DNA from: Tragulus kanchil
Lineage: Eukaryota > Chordata > Mammalia > Artiodactyla > Tragulidae
Assembly: GCA_022376925.1 (NCBI GenBank)
Contig: JAIOJX010000032.1
Location: 99,936,794-100,000,793 of the forward strand
Reading direction: 5' to 3'
DNA: 64,000 nt
This document shows positions 35,555-46,550 of the stretch, piece by piece (within the stretch, counting starts at the first letter, position 1; every line of letters begins with the position of its first letter). A program made the translations under genes and the position numbers. Under the pieces are notes generated by a model that was given only the letters and a program-made list of their open reading frames with translations, searched no databases and was not told the origin of the DNA.

Positions 35555-35700
35555 GAATCTTGGACCAGTTAGTTACCCTCTCTGTGCCAATGTTGTTATT
35601 TGTAAAAGGGGAGTAATAAGAGTATTTAAACAATTGGGTTACTGGAAGAATGAAGCCAGTAGTCCTAAAGCGATTGCCACAGGGTCTGGCATCTAGTCAT
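35555..35700 (+). mobile_element. MIR SINE fragment
   Basis: 'ggaccagttagttaccctct', 'gttatttgtaaaaggggag' and 'ccacagggtctggcatcta' follow the MIR core and end. Confidence 0.55.
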
Positions 35701-35717
35701 TGCACACCAAGTAAAGG

Positions 35718-36081
35718 CAGGCCTTGCTTTTCTTGTACTGTCATTTTGCACTTTGCAGATGTGTCTTTTACAAACTGAAGTTCTGTGACAACCCTCGCTG
35801 AGCAAGTCTATCGGTGCAGTTTTTCCAAAAGCATTTGCCCACTTCATATTTATGTGTCATATTTTGCTAATTCTTGGCAATATTTCAGACTTGTCCATTA
35901 TTATTATATTTGTTGTGGTGACTTGTGCTCAGTGATTTTTGCTGTTACTCCTTTGACTCACCAGAAGATTAGATGATGGTTAGCATTTTTATTAATAAGT
36001 GTTTTTTAACTAAAGTTAGTATATTATTTCTTAGACATAATGCTATTGCACGCTTAGACTCAGTAAGTGTAAATATAGCTT
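35718..36081 (+). mobile_element. Tigger-like DNA transposon relic, left part
   Basis: 'caggccttgcttttcttg', 'gacaaccctcgctgagcaag', 'ctatcggtgcagtttttcc' and then 'agatgatggttagcattttt' and 'gacataatgctattgcacgc' match the two ends of a Tigger1-type pogo/mariner element. The transposase interior is deleted, making it a MITE-like derivative. It is split by an antisense L1 at 36082. The second copy at about 36799-37162 is due to pair 12. Confidence 0.8.
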
Positions 36082-38396
36082 TTTAATTAAAGTATAAATG
36101 ATTTGCAGTATATTAGTTCAGGTGTACAGCATAGTGATTACATTTAAAGATTCTTTTTATTTAAAGTTATTATAAAACATTGGCTATATTTTCTGTGCTG
36201 TATGTTTATACATAGTAGTTTGTACCTCTTAATCCCATATCCCTATTTTGTCTCTCCTCCCTTCCATCTCCTCATTGGTAGCTAGTAGTTTGTTCTCCAG
36301 ATTTGTTTCTGTTTTAGTATATTCACTCATTTGTCTAATTTTTAAGATCCCACATGAAAGTGATTATATATACTTCCCCTCTCTGACTTTTTCACTGAAC
36401 TTAATATCCTCCATGTTGTTGCAAATGTCAAAATACCATTTTTTATGCTGAGTAATATTCCATATATGTTTATACATCACAGCTTCTTCATCCATTCAGC
36501 TATTAAAGGACAGTTAGGTTAATTCCATATCTTATCTGTTGTAAAAAAATGCTGCTGTGAATATTGGGGTATATAGATATTTTTGGATTGGTGCTTATGT
36601 TTTTCTTGGCTTTGTACCCAGGAGTGGAATTTCTGGATCATGTGGTATTTGTGGGAAAGGGTTAGGAATCTTGGAATTTTGTAAAAAAAGGGAGTAATAA
36701 GAGTATTTAAACAATTGGGTTACTGGAAGAATGAAGCCAGTAGTCCTAAAGCGATTGCCACAGGGTCTGGCATCTAGTCATTGCACACCAAGTAAAGGCA
36801 GGCCTTGCTTTTCTTGTACTGTCATTTTGCACTTTGCAGATGTGTTTTTTACAAACTGAAGTTCTGTGACAACCCTCGCTGAGCAAGTCTATCGGTGCAG
36901 TTTTTCCAAAAGCATTTGCCCACTTCATATTTATGTGTCATATTTTGCTAATTCTTGGCAATATTTCAGACTTGTCCATTATTATTATATTTGTTGTGGT
37001 GACTTGTGCTCAGTGATTTTTGCTGTTACTCCTTTGACTCACCAGAAGATTAGATGATGGTTAGCATTTTTATTAATAAGTGTTTTTTAACTAAAGTTAG
37101 TATATTATTTCTTAGACATAATGCTATTGCACGCTTAGACTCAGTAAGTGTAAATATAGCTTTTTAATTAAAGTATAAATGATTTGCAGTATATTAGTTC
37201 AGGTGTACAGCATAGTGATTACATTTAAAGATTCTTTTTATTTAAAGTTATTATAAAACATTGGCTATATTTCCTGTGCTGTATATTTATACATAGTAGT
37301 TTGTACCTCTTAATCCCATATCCCTATTTTGTCTCTCCTCCCTTCCATCTCCTCATTGGTAGCTAGTAGTTTGTTCTCCAGATTTGTTTCTGTTTTAGTA
37401 TATTCACTCATTTGTCTAATTTTTAAGATCCCACATGAAAGTGATTATATATACTTCCCCTCTCTGACTTTTTCACTGAACTTAATATCCTCCATGTTGT
37501 TGCAAATGTCAAAATACCATTTTTTATGCTGAGTAATATTCCATATATGTTTATACATCACAGCTTCTTCATCCATTCAGCTATTAAAGGACAGTTAGGT
37601 TAATTCCATATCTTATCTGTTGTAAAAAAAATGCTGCTGTGAATATTGGGGTATATAGATATTTTTGGATTGGTGCTTATGTTTTTCTTGGCTTTGTACC
37701 CAGGAGTGGAATTTCTGGATCATGTGGTAGTTCTGTTTTTAATGTTTTGAGGAGCCTCCTTACTGTTTGCCAGAATGACTTATGTTCCTATCAACAGTGT
37801 GTAAAGTGTTTTCTTCTGTCCACATCCTCACCAACATTTGTTATTTATAGTCAGTTTTTGGGTTTTTTTGGGCTATGTTGTGTGACCCACACAATCTAGG
37901 TCCCTGACCCAGGATAAAACCTGCACCTGCTGCAGTGGGAGTGTGGTGTTAACCACTAGACTGCTAGGAAAGTCCTTGTGATGTGTGGCCTTTTTGATGA
38001 GAGCCGTTCAGACAGGTGTGAGGTGATATCTCATGGTGAGTTTGATTTATGGATCTCTGGTGATTAGGTTGAGCATGTGTCTGGTGATTAGGTTGAACAT
38101 GTGTCTTGTTGGTCATTTATATGTCTTTATTTGAAGAATGTTTAGGTTTCCTGCCCTTTTAAAAATCAGATTATTAGTGTTATGATATGGAGTTATGTGA
38201 GCTGTTTATGTAGTTTGGATATTAACTCTATCAGACACATCATTTGCAAATATTCTCTCATTCATTGGTTGTCTTTTTGTTTTTGTCTATGACTTCCTTT
38301 GCTGTGCAAGAGCTTTTTAAGTTTTATTAGGTTCTATTTGTTTATTTTTGCTTTTGTTTGCTTTGCCTGAGGAGACAGATCCTCAGATATAACTTA
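36082..38396 (-). mobile_element. Antisense L1 fragment inside the Tigger relic
   Basis: From 3'UTR ('ttaattaaagtataaatga', 'ggtgtacagcatagtgatta') through ORF2 coding sequence read in reverse ('gctgagtaatattccatata', 'ggagtggaatttctggatca', 'ctttgctgtgcaagagcttt'). Flanking 'atatagctt' (36073-36081) and 'atataactt' (38397-38405) look like an aged target-site duplication. Tandem pair 12 repeats its 3'UTR part, so the true length is about 1.2 kb. Confidence 0.85.
37866..37974 (-). mobile_element. CHR-type SINE, antisense, inside the L1
   Basis: 'ggtccctgacccaggataaa', 'gcacctgctgcagtgggagt' and 'taaccactagactgctagga' match the antisense head of the cetartiodactyl CHR tRNA-Glu SINE. It interrupts L1 sequence ('ttatttatag' before, 'cctttttgatgagagcc' after). 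Confidence 0.8.
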
Positions 38397-38499
38397 TATG
38401 CACTGAGAAACCAAAAAAAATGTGTAGCTCTCTTTATTGTGATATTTGCTTTATGGTGGTGGTCTGGAACCGAATTCATATCCTGGAGATATGTCTGTA
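38397..38499 (+). mobile_element. Tigger-like DNA transposon relic, right end
   Basis: 'cactgagaaaccaaaaaaaa', 'ctttattgtgatatttgctt', 'ggtctggaaccgaattcat' and 'ctggagatatgtctgta' match the right terminal part and inverted repeat of Tigger1-type elements and continue the left part at 35718. Confidence 0.8.
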
Positions 38500-39114
38500 T
38501 ATGTTAGCCATTTTTACTATTACATTGTTATTGTTCTCACTGTTTGTAGACAGTTCCGTTTCTGTGCCACTGTTTATGGAAACAGAGAATCAAAATATGA
38601 TAACAAGGTTAATTTCAGTGATGGAGTGAGGGCAGCAGTAGCAGGGGTGAGGGAGGAATTGAGATTCCTTGGAGGTGACCGGGAGGAGGTAGGCAAGGGG
38701 TGAGGAAGTCAGGGAGGCAAGAACGTGTGTTTATAGAGATGATGCTCTTAGGTGGCAAAAGAGCTGGGCTCATCAGGAAGAAGAGAGGGAAGATGATTCC
38801 TGACAGAGGGAATAGCATATGCTGAGCAGGTGCAAAGCCAGAGAAGGGTCAGACGGCACAGCCTGCTGGGGGAAGAACACGTATTTCCAACTGTCTAAAA
38901 GGTAGCATGGTGTGAGCAGAATTCCTGAGCATCTTCTTTATGCCAGGCCCTGCCCTGAGCCCTAGGAACATAGTGAGCAGTGAGGGACAACCCTGCTCCC
39001 AAGAAGCATTTCCTATTGGAACTGTGTCTTCTCATTTGAAAAGAGAAGAAAATAGAAGAACCCCTCTATTGTTAACTGTCTAGGCTAATAGAAGAAACCT
39101 ACGTGTTGTGAACT

Positions 39115-39315
39115 ATCTGTTCTTTGCCAGGTTAAAGGCTAAATGTGCTGTGGACATTGTCTGACTTAACTTCGGGGTCGTTACTGCTCTGTCCATTTTA
39201 CAGGTGAACAATCTGAGACCCAGTGAGATGAAGCAGGTTGTCCAGACTACCTGGCTAGTCACAGGTACCGCAAGGACTCTGGCTCTGTTTTCTCTGACTC
39301 CAGAACCTGTGCGCC
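39115..39315 (-). mobile_element. MIR SINE, antisense
   Basis: 'gtctgacttaacttcggggt', 'ccattttacaggtgaacaat', 'ggctagtcacaggtaccgca' and 'ctgactccagaacctgtgc' are antisense MIR. The copy at 40221-40421 is due to pair 13. Confidence 0.75.
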
Positions 39316-39439
39316 CTGCTTTCTGCTCTGCTTCCAGAAACCTGGGTCGTGACACACACCTACCCTGGTGATAAAAACCCAACAGCATCCAAGGGCACTT
39401 CAGAGTCAAATGCAGGACACACACCAACTGCTCAGATTT

Positions 39440-39870
39440 TGTTGTTGTTGTTTTCTTAAAGGGAAAGCCCTTTTCTCCTACAGTGAATTTCCACCCGCCT
39501 GTCAGTTATTGCTCAGCCAGGCTGATTAGCCAGAGTGGAGCTGTCCACATTGCTTATGTGGTGGAGGAGGACTTGATTGTAGTTCAGCACCTTAGCTATC
39601 ACGGAGCTGCCTTCCTAAATATGATCCTTATTGCCCTGCTAACCCGTCTATAAACACCACTGCAGTGAAAGCATAAAACATTAAAAACATCCCCTGGGTG
39701 ACTGCTATTGCCTTTTGAATTAACACCAGAAATGCTCATTTGAGAGAGGTGGTTTAACTCAAGCGATATTTCTTGACGGGTTAATGAAGACCGTATGTTA
39801 TACTTTAACCTAATATAACACTATCAATTATTTAGTTATTTTTATTGATTGACCTCTTCCAGATTATTTA
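39440..39870. other. Repeat-free block, possible conserved noncoding DNA
   Basis: No transposon sequence recognised. It has homeodomain-type cores ('gctgattagcc', 'caattatttagttattttta') and balanced composition. Function is only suggested. The second copy is at about 40546-40976. Confidence 0.25.
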
Positions 39871-40987
39871 ATAGTAGATTTTCTTAAAGAGAGGGAAGAT
39901 GATTCCTGACAGAGGGAATAGCATATGCTGAGCAGGTGCAAAGCCAGAGAAGGGTCAGACGGCACAGCCTGCTGGGGGAAGAACACGTATTTCCAACTGT
40001 CTAAAAGGTAGCATGGTGTGAGCAGAATTCCTGAGCATCTTCTTTATGCCAGGCCCTGCCCTGAGCCCTAGGAACATAGTGAGCAGTGAGGGACAACCCT
40101 GCTCCCAAGAAGCATTTCCTATTGGAACTGTGTCTTCTCATTTGAAAAGAGAAGAAAATAGAAGAACCCCTCTATTGTTAACTGTCTAGGCTAATAGAAG
40201 AAACCTACGTGTTGTGAACTATCTGTTCTTTGCCAGGTTAAAGGCTAAATGTGCTGTGGACATTGTCTGACTTAACTTCGGGGTCGTTACTGCTCTGTCC
40301 ATTTTACAGGTGAACAATCTGAGACCCAGTGAGATGAAGCAGGTTGTCCAGACTACCTGGCTAGTCACAGGTACCGCAAGGACTCTGGCTCTGTTTTCTC
40401 TGACTCCAGAACCTGTGCGCCCTGCTTTCTGCTCTGCTTCCAGAAACCTGGGTCGTGACACACACCTACCCTGGTGATAAAAACCCAACAGCATCCAAGG
40501 GCACTTCAGAGTCAAATGCAGGACACACACCAACTGCTCAGATTTTGTTGTTGTTGTTTTCTTAAAGGGAAAGCCCTTTTCTCCTACAGTGAATTTCCAC
40601 CCGCCTGTCAGTTATTGCTCAGCCAGGCTGATTAGCCAGAGTGGAGCTGTCCACATTGCTTATGTGGTGGAGGAGGACTTGATTGTAGTTCAGCACCTTA
40701 GCTATCACGGAGCTGCCTTCCTAAATATGATCCTTATTGCCCTGCTAACCCGTCTATAAACACCACTGCAGTGAAAGCATAAAACATTAAAAACATCCCC
40801 TGGGTGACTGCTATTGCCTTTTGAATTAACACCAGAAATGCTCATTTGAGAGAGGTGGTTTAACTCAAGCGATATTTCTTGACGGGTTAATGAAGACCGT
40901 ATGTTATACTTTAACCTAATATAACACTATCAATTATTTAGTTATTTTTATTGATTGACCTCTTCCAGATTATTTAATAGTAGATTT

Positions 40988-41250
40988 TTCACTCTATAGA
41001 AGACTTAATGCTGAGCACTCAGGCACCTGCTTTCACCATTATGAGAGTCCTCTGAATATAGAGGTGTGTGTATTTCTTTTTGGAAGAGACAAATTGCATG
41101 CCATCCTAGAATTAATGAATGTGATGCGTAAATAAGCGTGCTGAATCCAAACGTGACAAAGAATCGAACTGCAGATGACACTGGAGAAAGGTTTTAAAGA
41201 GGCAGATCATCCAACCTGGACAATTAGAATTGCCACTGAAAATGCAAAAA
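40988..41250. other. Single-copy stretch
   Basis: Nothing recognised. Confidence 0.5.
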
Positions 41251-41251
41251 G

Positions 41252-41360
41252 CAGAGGGAAGTTCAAGTGGGAGGGGACATGTGTATACCTATGGCTAATT
41301 TGGGTTTATGTATGATAGTAAATAACAAAACTCTATAAAAATGAAATTTAAAAAAATGCC
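41252..41360 (+). mobile_element. L1 3'UTR tail fragment
   Basis: 'gtgggaggggacatgtgtat', 'cctatggctaatttgggttt' and 'aacaaaactctataaaaatg' resemble the terminal 3'UTR of ruminant L1s. Confidence 0.65.
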
Positions 41361-41611
41361 AAAAACAGAAGGACAATCCTGGAAAAGGGAGAGTGCATGG
41401 CAAAACTAAGTGTCAGTATCATGTGTGAGAAGTAACTCATAAAAGCATCTCTAGCATTGACTTTTAACTGATTAACTAGGAAGAGATACAGAATCATGTC
41501 TGGTTTGTGTTATGCAACATAGTGTGTGTTCCTGTGGGCTGTGCAGGGAGGAAGGAAAACGAGACTTGAGGCTGGTTGCCTAGCATCAGCTTCTCTCATG
41601 ACACTGGGTAG

Positions 41612-42200
41612 TTTTTTTTTTTTTTTTTTTTTAATTGAAGTATAGTTGACTTGCCATGTTGTGTTAATTTCCGCTGTATGGCAGAGTGATTCAGTTGTAC
41701 GTATGCGTATACATTCTCTTTCGTATTCTTTCATTCTGGTTTATCACAGGATATTGAATACAGTTCCTTGTGCTCTACAGTGGGGCCTTGTATGTTTATT
41801 CTATATGTAATAGTTTGCATCTGCTCATTCCAAGCTCCTAATCCATCACTCTCCCGCCCTCTGTCTCGCTTTGTAACCATGTCTTCTGTTCTCTATGTCT
41901 GTGAGTCTGTTTCTGTTCTGTAGATAAGTTCATTTATTGCACAGTTTGGATTCCACATATGATATTTGTCTTTCTCTGTCTGACTTACTTCACTCATATG
42001 ATAATCTCTAGGTCCAGCCATGTTGCTGCAAATGGCATTATTTCAATCTTTTTATGGCAGAGTAGTATTCCATTGTATACATGCACCACATCTTTTTTAT
42101 CCATTCACCTGTCCGTGGACATGTAGGTTGTTTCCACCTCTTGGCTACCAGAGTAGCGCTGCTGTAAATGTGCCATTTAGCTTGGTGACAGTGGGAGGCA
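41612..42200 (-). mobile_element. Antisense L1 3' end
   Basis: It starts with a T run (the L1 A tail in reverse), then 'aattgaagtatagttgac', 'cagttccttgtgctctacag', 'ggattccacatatgatattt', 'ggtccagccatgttgctgca' and 'agtagtattccattgtatac', the reverse of L1 3'UTR and ORF2 end. 5'-truncated. Confidence 0.9.
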
Positions 42201-42637
42201 TCAGTCCAGTAAGCCACATCTTTTGACCAGAGGCCTAGCTTTCCTTGCACCTGGCTGATTTGTGGGATGTTACTCTAGGCTGCATGAGGGTGGTAATATG
42301 AATGCAGTGCATGGGTGATAGAATTAGAGAAAGGCAGAACACTGGGATGACAAGATATGTTCTCATGCAGGCAGATCAGGTTGGAATTTGTTCCTTGAAG
42401 TGTTGTCAACAGGAATGATTTTTCCTAAGGCCTCATTCTCTGCCAACCTGTTGGCCGTCTCTGTATACGAATGTTCTTACTGCTAATTTTATTCCTAATA
42501 GCCAGAATTTATCCAGTGATTGATAAGTGGCAAAGGAGTATTTATATATATCATCTCATACCCCTAGAGACAGATGTTATTTGGAGCAAATGTCCAACGT
42601 CTAAGACTTTTCCCCAATAATTGTAAGTCAGTGAGGG

Positions 42638-44831
42638 AAATGAGAATCCTACCTTGACCTTTAGGTGTACAACCAACTTGCCTGGAGAGAGGACTGGTGG
42701 TCATAGCACCTAGCATTTAATTTGGACAATTCTGGTTACTATTGATGGTTTTGTGACCTAGTCAGCTCATCTCAACTTCATACAAGTCTTGCAGTCTGTA
42801 ATTTTTGAAAACATTTGAAGTAAACCTGGCCAAGAAGATAACACAAGCATGCAGTTCAATAAAGCATATGAAAGTGTTCACTACTGGGAAATAGAAATAG
42901 AGTGCAAATGTATAGGTTTTTCTAACCTAGGGATGCTGTGTCCTTCGCATCTAGGAGACCACTGCTCACCTCCACAGTAGATATTTCCAATCCTTTGTGG
43001 AATTCTTTTCCATGAATCCATGTGCAACCTTAAAATTCTTTTCAGTACAAGACTAAACCTGGCAAGTGAGATGCAAACTTACCTCCTATCCTAGCTCTGG
43101 CTCAGGTATGCTAGCCTCCCTCCTCCTCCTCAGAGATGGTCATGTATCTTTTGCCCCTAATTCAAGAGATCCGAATTCAATTCTGCCCCTAATTCAAGAG
43201 CTCACAAACCCACCTATCTCTCAGAAGCTAGGTAGACATGCTCTGTGCTCTTTGCTGAGTGACAGCTGTGAGAAATGTCATTCTGCAGGACACACCAGCG
43301 TCATGGTTAGCAAACCACCTGGTGAAAGCCCAGGAGACATGCATTTTTAAACCCAGGAAACTCAACAGCGTGTGCTCTGTTGTAACTAGATTCTTTCACC
43401 CAAATGTGACCTGTGGGGCACTTAGAGGCACCCATTTTTAAAACTTGTCTTTTAATCTCCTAAAGGTACTTCAAAACTTGAATTTCAGATCAGTCAAGCC
43501 CCATGTTTAATTTTTCTAATTTTTTTTTATCTCTTTAGCTTTGAGGAAGAACAACTTTGGCTAAGTCAGTGATTTGGCTGCTCGCATCTCAAGGGGCTGT
43601 GGTGGAATTCCCCCTCCCACTCACCAAGCCCATGGGACGGCAGTGTTTCCTTTGTGCTCTGGTTCAGTTCCTGGCAAGCTCAAGCATTTGCATTTCCTTC
43701 TCCTGCCAAGGCGCAGGAGGTTTTGTTCTGACTTCAAATGAGAATCCTACCTTGACCTTTAGGTGTACAACCAACTTGCCTGGAGAGAGGACTGGTGGTC
43801 ATAGCACCTAGCATTTAATTTGGACAATTCTGGTTACTATTGATGGTTTTGTGACCTAGTCAGCTCATCTCAACTTCATACAAGTCTTGCAGTCTGTAAT
43901 TTTTGAAAACATTTGAAGTAAACCTGGCCAAGAAGATAACACAAGCATGCAGTTCAATAAAGCATATGAAAGTGTTCACTACTGGGAAATAGAAATAGAG
44001 TGCAAATGTATAGGTTTTTCTAACCTAGGGATGCTGTGTCCTTCGCATCTAGGAGACCACTGCTCACCTCCACAGTAGATATTTCCAATCCTTTGTGGAA
44101 TTCTTTTCCATGAATCCATGTGCAACCTTAAAATTCTTTTCAGTACAAGACTAAACCTGGCAAGTGAGATGCAAACTTACCTCCTATCCTAGCTCTGGCT
44201 CAGGTATGCTAGCCTCCCTCCTCCTCCTCAGAGATGGTCATGTATCTTTTGCCCCTAATTCAAGAGATCCGAATTCAATTCTGCCCCTAATTCAAGAGCT
44301 CACAAACCCACCTATCTCTCAGAAGCTAGGTAGACATGCTCTGTGCTCTTTGCTGAGTGACAGCTGTGAGAAATGTCATTCTGCAGGACACACCAGCGTC
44401 ATGGTTAGCAAACCACCTGGTGAAAGCCCAGGAGACATGCATTTTTAAACCCAGGAAACTCAACAGTGTGTGCTCTGTTGTAACTAGATTCTTTCACCCA
44501 AATGTGACCTGTGGGGCACTTAGAGGCACCCATTTTTAAAACTTGTCTTTTAATCTCCTAAAGGTACTTCAAAACTTGAATTTCAGATCAGTCAAGCCCC
44601 ATGTTTAATTTTTCTAATTTTTTTTTATCTCTTTAGCTTTGAGGAAGAACAACTTTGGCTAAGTCAGTGATTTGGCTGCTCGCATCTCAAGGGGCTGTGG
44701 TGGAATTCCCCCTCCCACTCACCAAGCCCATGGGACGGCAGTGTTTCCTTTGTGCTCTGGTTCAGTTCCCTGGCAAGCTCAAGCATTTGCATTTCCCTTC
44801 TCCTGCCAAGGCGCAGGAGGTGTGTTCTGAC
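42638..44831 (+). repeat. Tandem pair 14 (42638-43732 / 43736-44831)
   Basis: Offset 1098-1099. The tail of copy A has small changes ('ggttttgttctgac' versus 'ggtgtgttctgac', 'gttcctggc' versus 'gttccctggc'). CpG difference 'caacagcgtg' / 'caacagtgtg'. No transposon is recognised inside; it is unique sequence. Confidence 0.95.
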
Positions 44832-45218
44832 ATACGCTCTCATTTTGGTGATCTCTTAACTTTCATTTTTCCCCTGACACCTTCCATGGCAGAGTGAAGC
44901 ATTTGGGGCGCTTGATTGCCAGATTTGGCAGCAGGTCTACGGAGGCCCCATCTGCAGCCCTTGAAGACTGGATGATGCTTTTCCCAAGGGTCATGGAAAG
45001 ATGCATTCCCACACTCAGGAGAATTACTAACAAACTCCTCTGTGGAAGGCACCTGGTGCTGCAGAACGGTTATGTTTTGGGTAACTCCTAGGAAGATCGA
45101 TGTTGCTCTTTCTCTTCTCTGACACTTCTACTCTAGATTATCCCAGGAAGTCTCCCAGTGTGATTCTGGACATGTAGCCCTGCCTCATGTTCTGGTGAAG
45201 AGGTTGGGAAATGCCACC
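44832..45218. other. Single-copy stretch
   Basis: No gene or repeat recognised. Confidence 0.5.
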
Positions 45219-45830
45219 TGTTATGGACTGAATGTGTTTTCATAGTAGTCATATGTTGAAACCCTAAACCCCAAATGTGAAGATCTTTGGCTTCCCAGGT
45301 GGTGCTAGTGAGTGGTAAGGAATCTACCTGTCAGTGCAAGAGACGCAAGAGACATGGTTTGATCCCTGGGTTGAGAAGATCCCCTGGGTCTTCCTCCCCC
45401 CTGGAGGAAGAACTGGCACCCCGCTCTAGTATTTGTGCCTGGAGTATCCCATGGACAGAGGAGCCTGGTGGGCTATAGTCCATGGGATCACAAAGAGTCA
45501 GACACGACTGAGCAACCCAGCACTCACATGTGAAGATATAAATAGACAGGGCTGTGGGGAAGCACTTAGTTTAGAGGAAGTCATGAGGATGGTGTTCCCG
45601 TGATGGGTTTAGTGCCCTGTAAGAAGAGGCACCAGAGAGCTTTCTCTCTCTCCCTGACATGTGAAGATACAGAAAGAAGGCATCATCTACAGGGTAGGGA
45701 GAGAGCTCTCACCAGAAACAATCTGCTGGCACCTTGATCTTGGACGTGCCGGCGTGCAGAAGTGTGAGAAGTGTACAACGTAAGCCCCTAGTCTGTGGTC
45801 TTCCGTCGTGGCAGCCTGTGCTGGCTAGGA
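45219..45830 (+). mobile_element. MaLR/MLT1-type LTR, split by a Bov-tA
   Basis: The left part 'tgttatggactgaatgtg...catatgttgaaaccctaa' and right part 'gtaagaagaggcaccagaga', 'tgctggcaccttgatcttgg' and 'ggcagcctgtgctgg' follow a solo LTR of the ERVL-related MaLR group. No internal retroviral genes are present. The exact subfamily is not resolved. Confidence 0.7.
45275..45537 (+). mobile_element. Bov-tA SINE with target-site duplication, inside the LTR
   Basis: The sense-strand SINE body (about 45285-45527) starts 'ggcttcccaggtggtgcta' and ends 'gtcagacacgactgagcaac'. 'atgtgaagat' at 45275-45284 and 45528-45537 is the duplication of LTR sequence. The SINE therefore is younger than the LTR. 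Confidence 0.92.
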
Positions 45831-46208
45831 AGCTACCTGCACCATCTTCTCAGTGTTGAGCTGAACATCATGCATCAGTTACCAGTGCCAGAGAGCGGGA
45901 GAGGGGAACTCCAACTCCATGAAGGGGAGCGAAGGCCATCACAGTTCCCAGCAGTAGAAGTCCAAGCACTTCTGCACTCTGCCTCTTGTTATCAGAGTTG
46001 CTAAGGAAACAGTGCAGCCAGGCAGTGGATGGAACACCTCTTCTGTGGAGAAGAGACAGAACAAGATCAGCCCCAATGGTGGCTGTTGTGGGGAGGGAAA
46101 GGTAGGGGAAGCCAAAAGTATTTCAGACTTGGAGTTTGTCCTTTATCCCAGCTTACCTTGAGGCATTCATTTCAACAACTGTTGTTACCTATTTACAGTG
46201 ATCGGCTT
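45831..46208. other. Single-copy stretch
   Basis: Nothing recognised between the two LTRs. There is no retroviral coding sequence, so the LTRs do not bound a provirus. Confidence 0.55.
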
Positions 46209-46550
46209 GTGTCTTAGTTTGGGCTGCTATAATAAAGAATCATAGATGTATAAACAATAGAACTTTATTTCTCACAGTTTTGAAGGTTGTTGGTCTAGAT
46301 CAGAGTGCCAGCATGGTTAGGGCCTGGCATGGCCCTCTTCAGGATTGTAGGCTGGTGACTTCTCTGTGTTATCAAATGGCAAAAAGGGTGAAGGAGTTCT
46401 CTGGGGCCTCTTATGATACGAGCATGAATCTTATTTGTGAGGGCTCCACCTGTATGACTTGATCACCTCCTAAATTTCTGCCTCCCTAATACCATCACAT
46501 TGAGGGGCTAGGACTTCACCATAGGAATCTGGGGGGCGGCACAAACAGCA
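46209..46550 (-). mobile_element. MaLR/MLT1-type LTR, antisense
   Basis: 'tgtcttagtttgggctgcta', 'aactttatttctcacagttt', 'gtgccagcatggttagggcc', 'ataccatcacattgaggggc' and 'aggaatctggggggc' are the reverse of the same LTR group as at 45219. The part from 46423 is repeated at 47497-47624 by pair 15. Confidence 0.7.

Larger units (their letters stand above)
35542..37729 (+). repeat. Tandem pair 12 (35542-36647 / 36653-37729)
   Basis: Offset 1111 at the left edge, then 1081-1082. The head of copy B has lost about 30 bases ('ggaattttgtaaaaaaaggg' replaces a longer stretch at 35562-35610). It repeats MIR, Tigger and L1 sequence together. Confidence 0.95.
38781..40987 (+). repeat. Tandem pair 13 (38781-39883 / 39887-40987)
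   Basis: Offset 1106, nearly no differences seen. The joint is a few bases around 39884-39886 ('gattttcttaaagagag' versus 'gatttttcactctatag'). Confidence 0.95.

Noticed and set aside
45219..46550. A provirus bounded by two LTRs
   Set aside because: The LTRs are in opposite orientation and no retroviral coding sequence lies between them.
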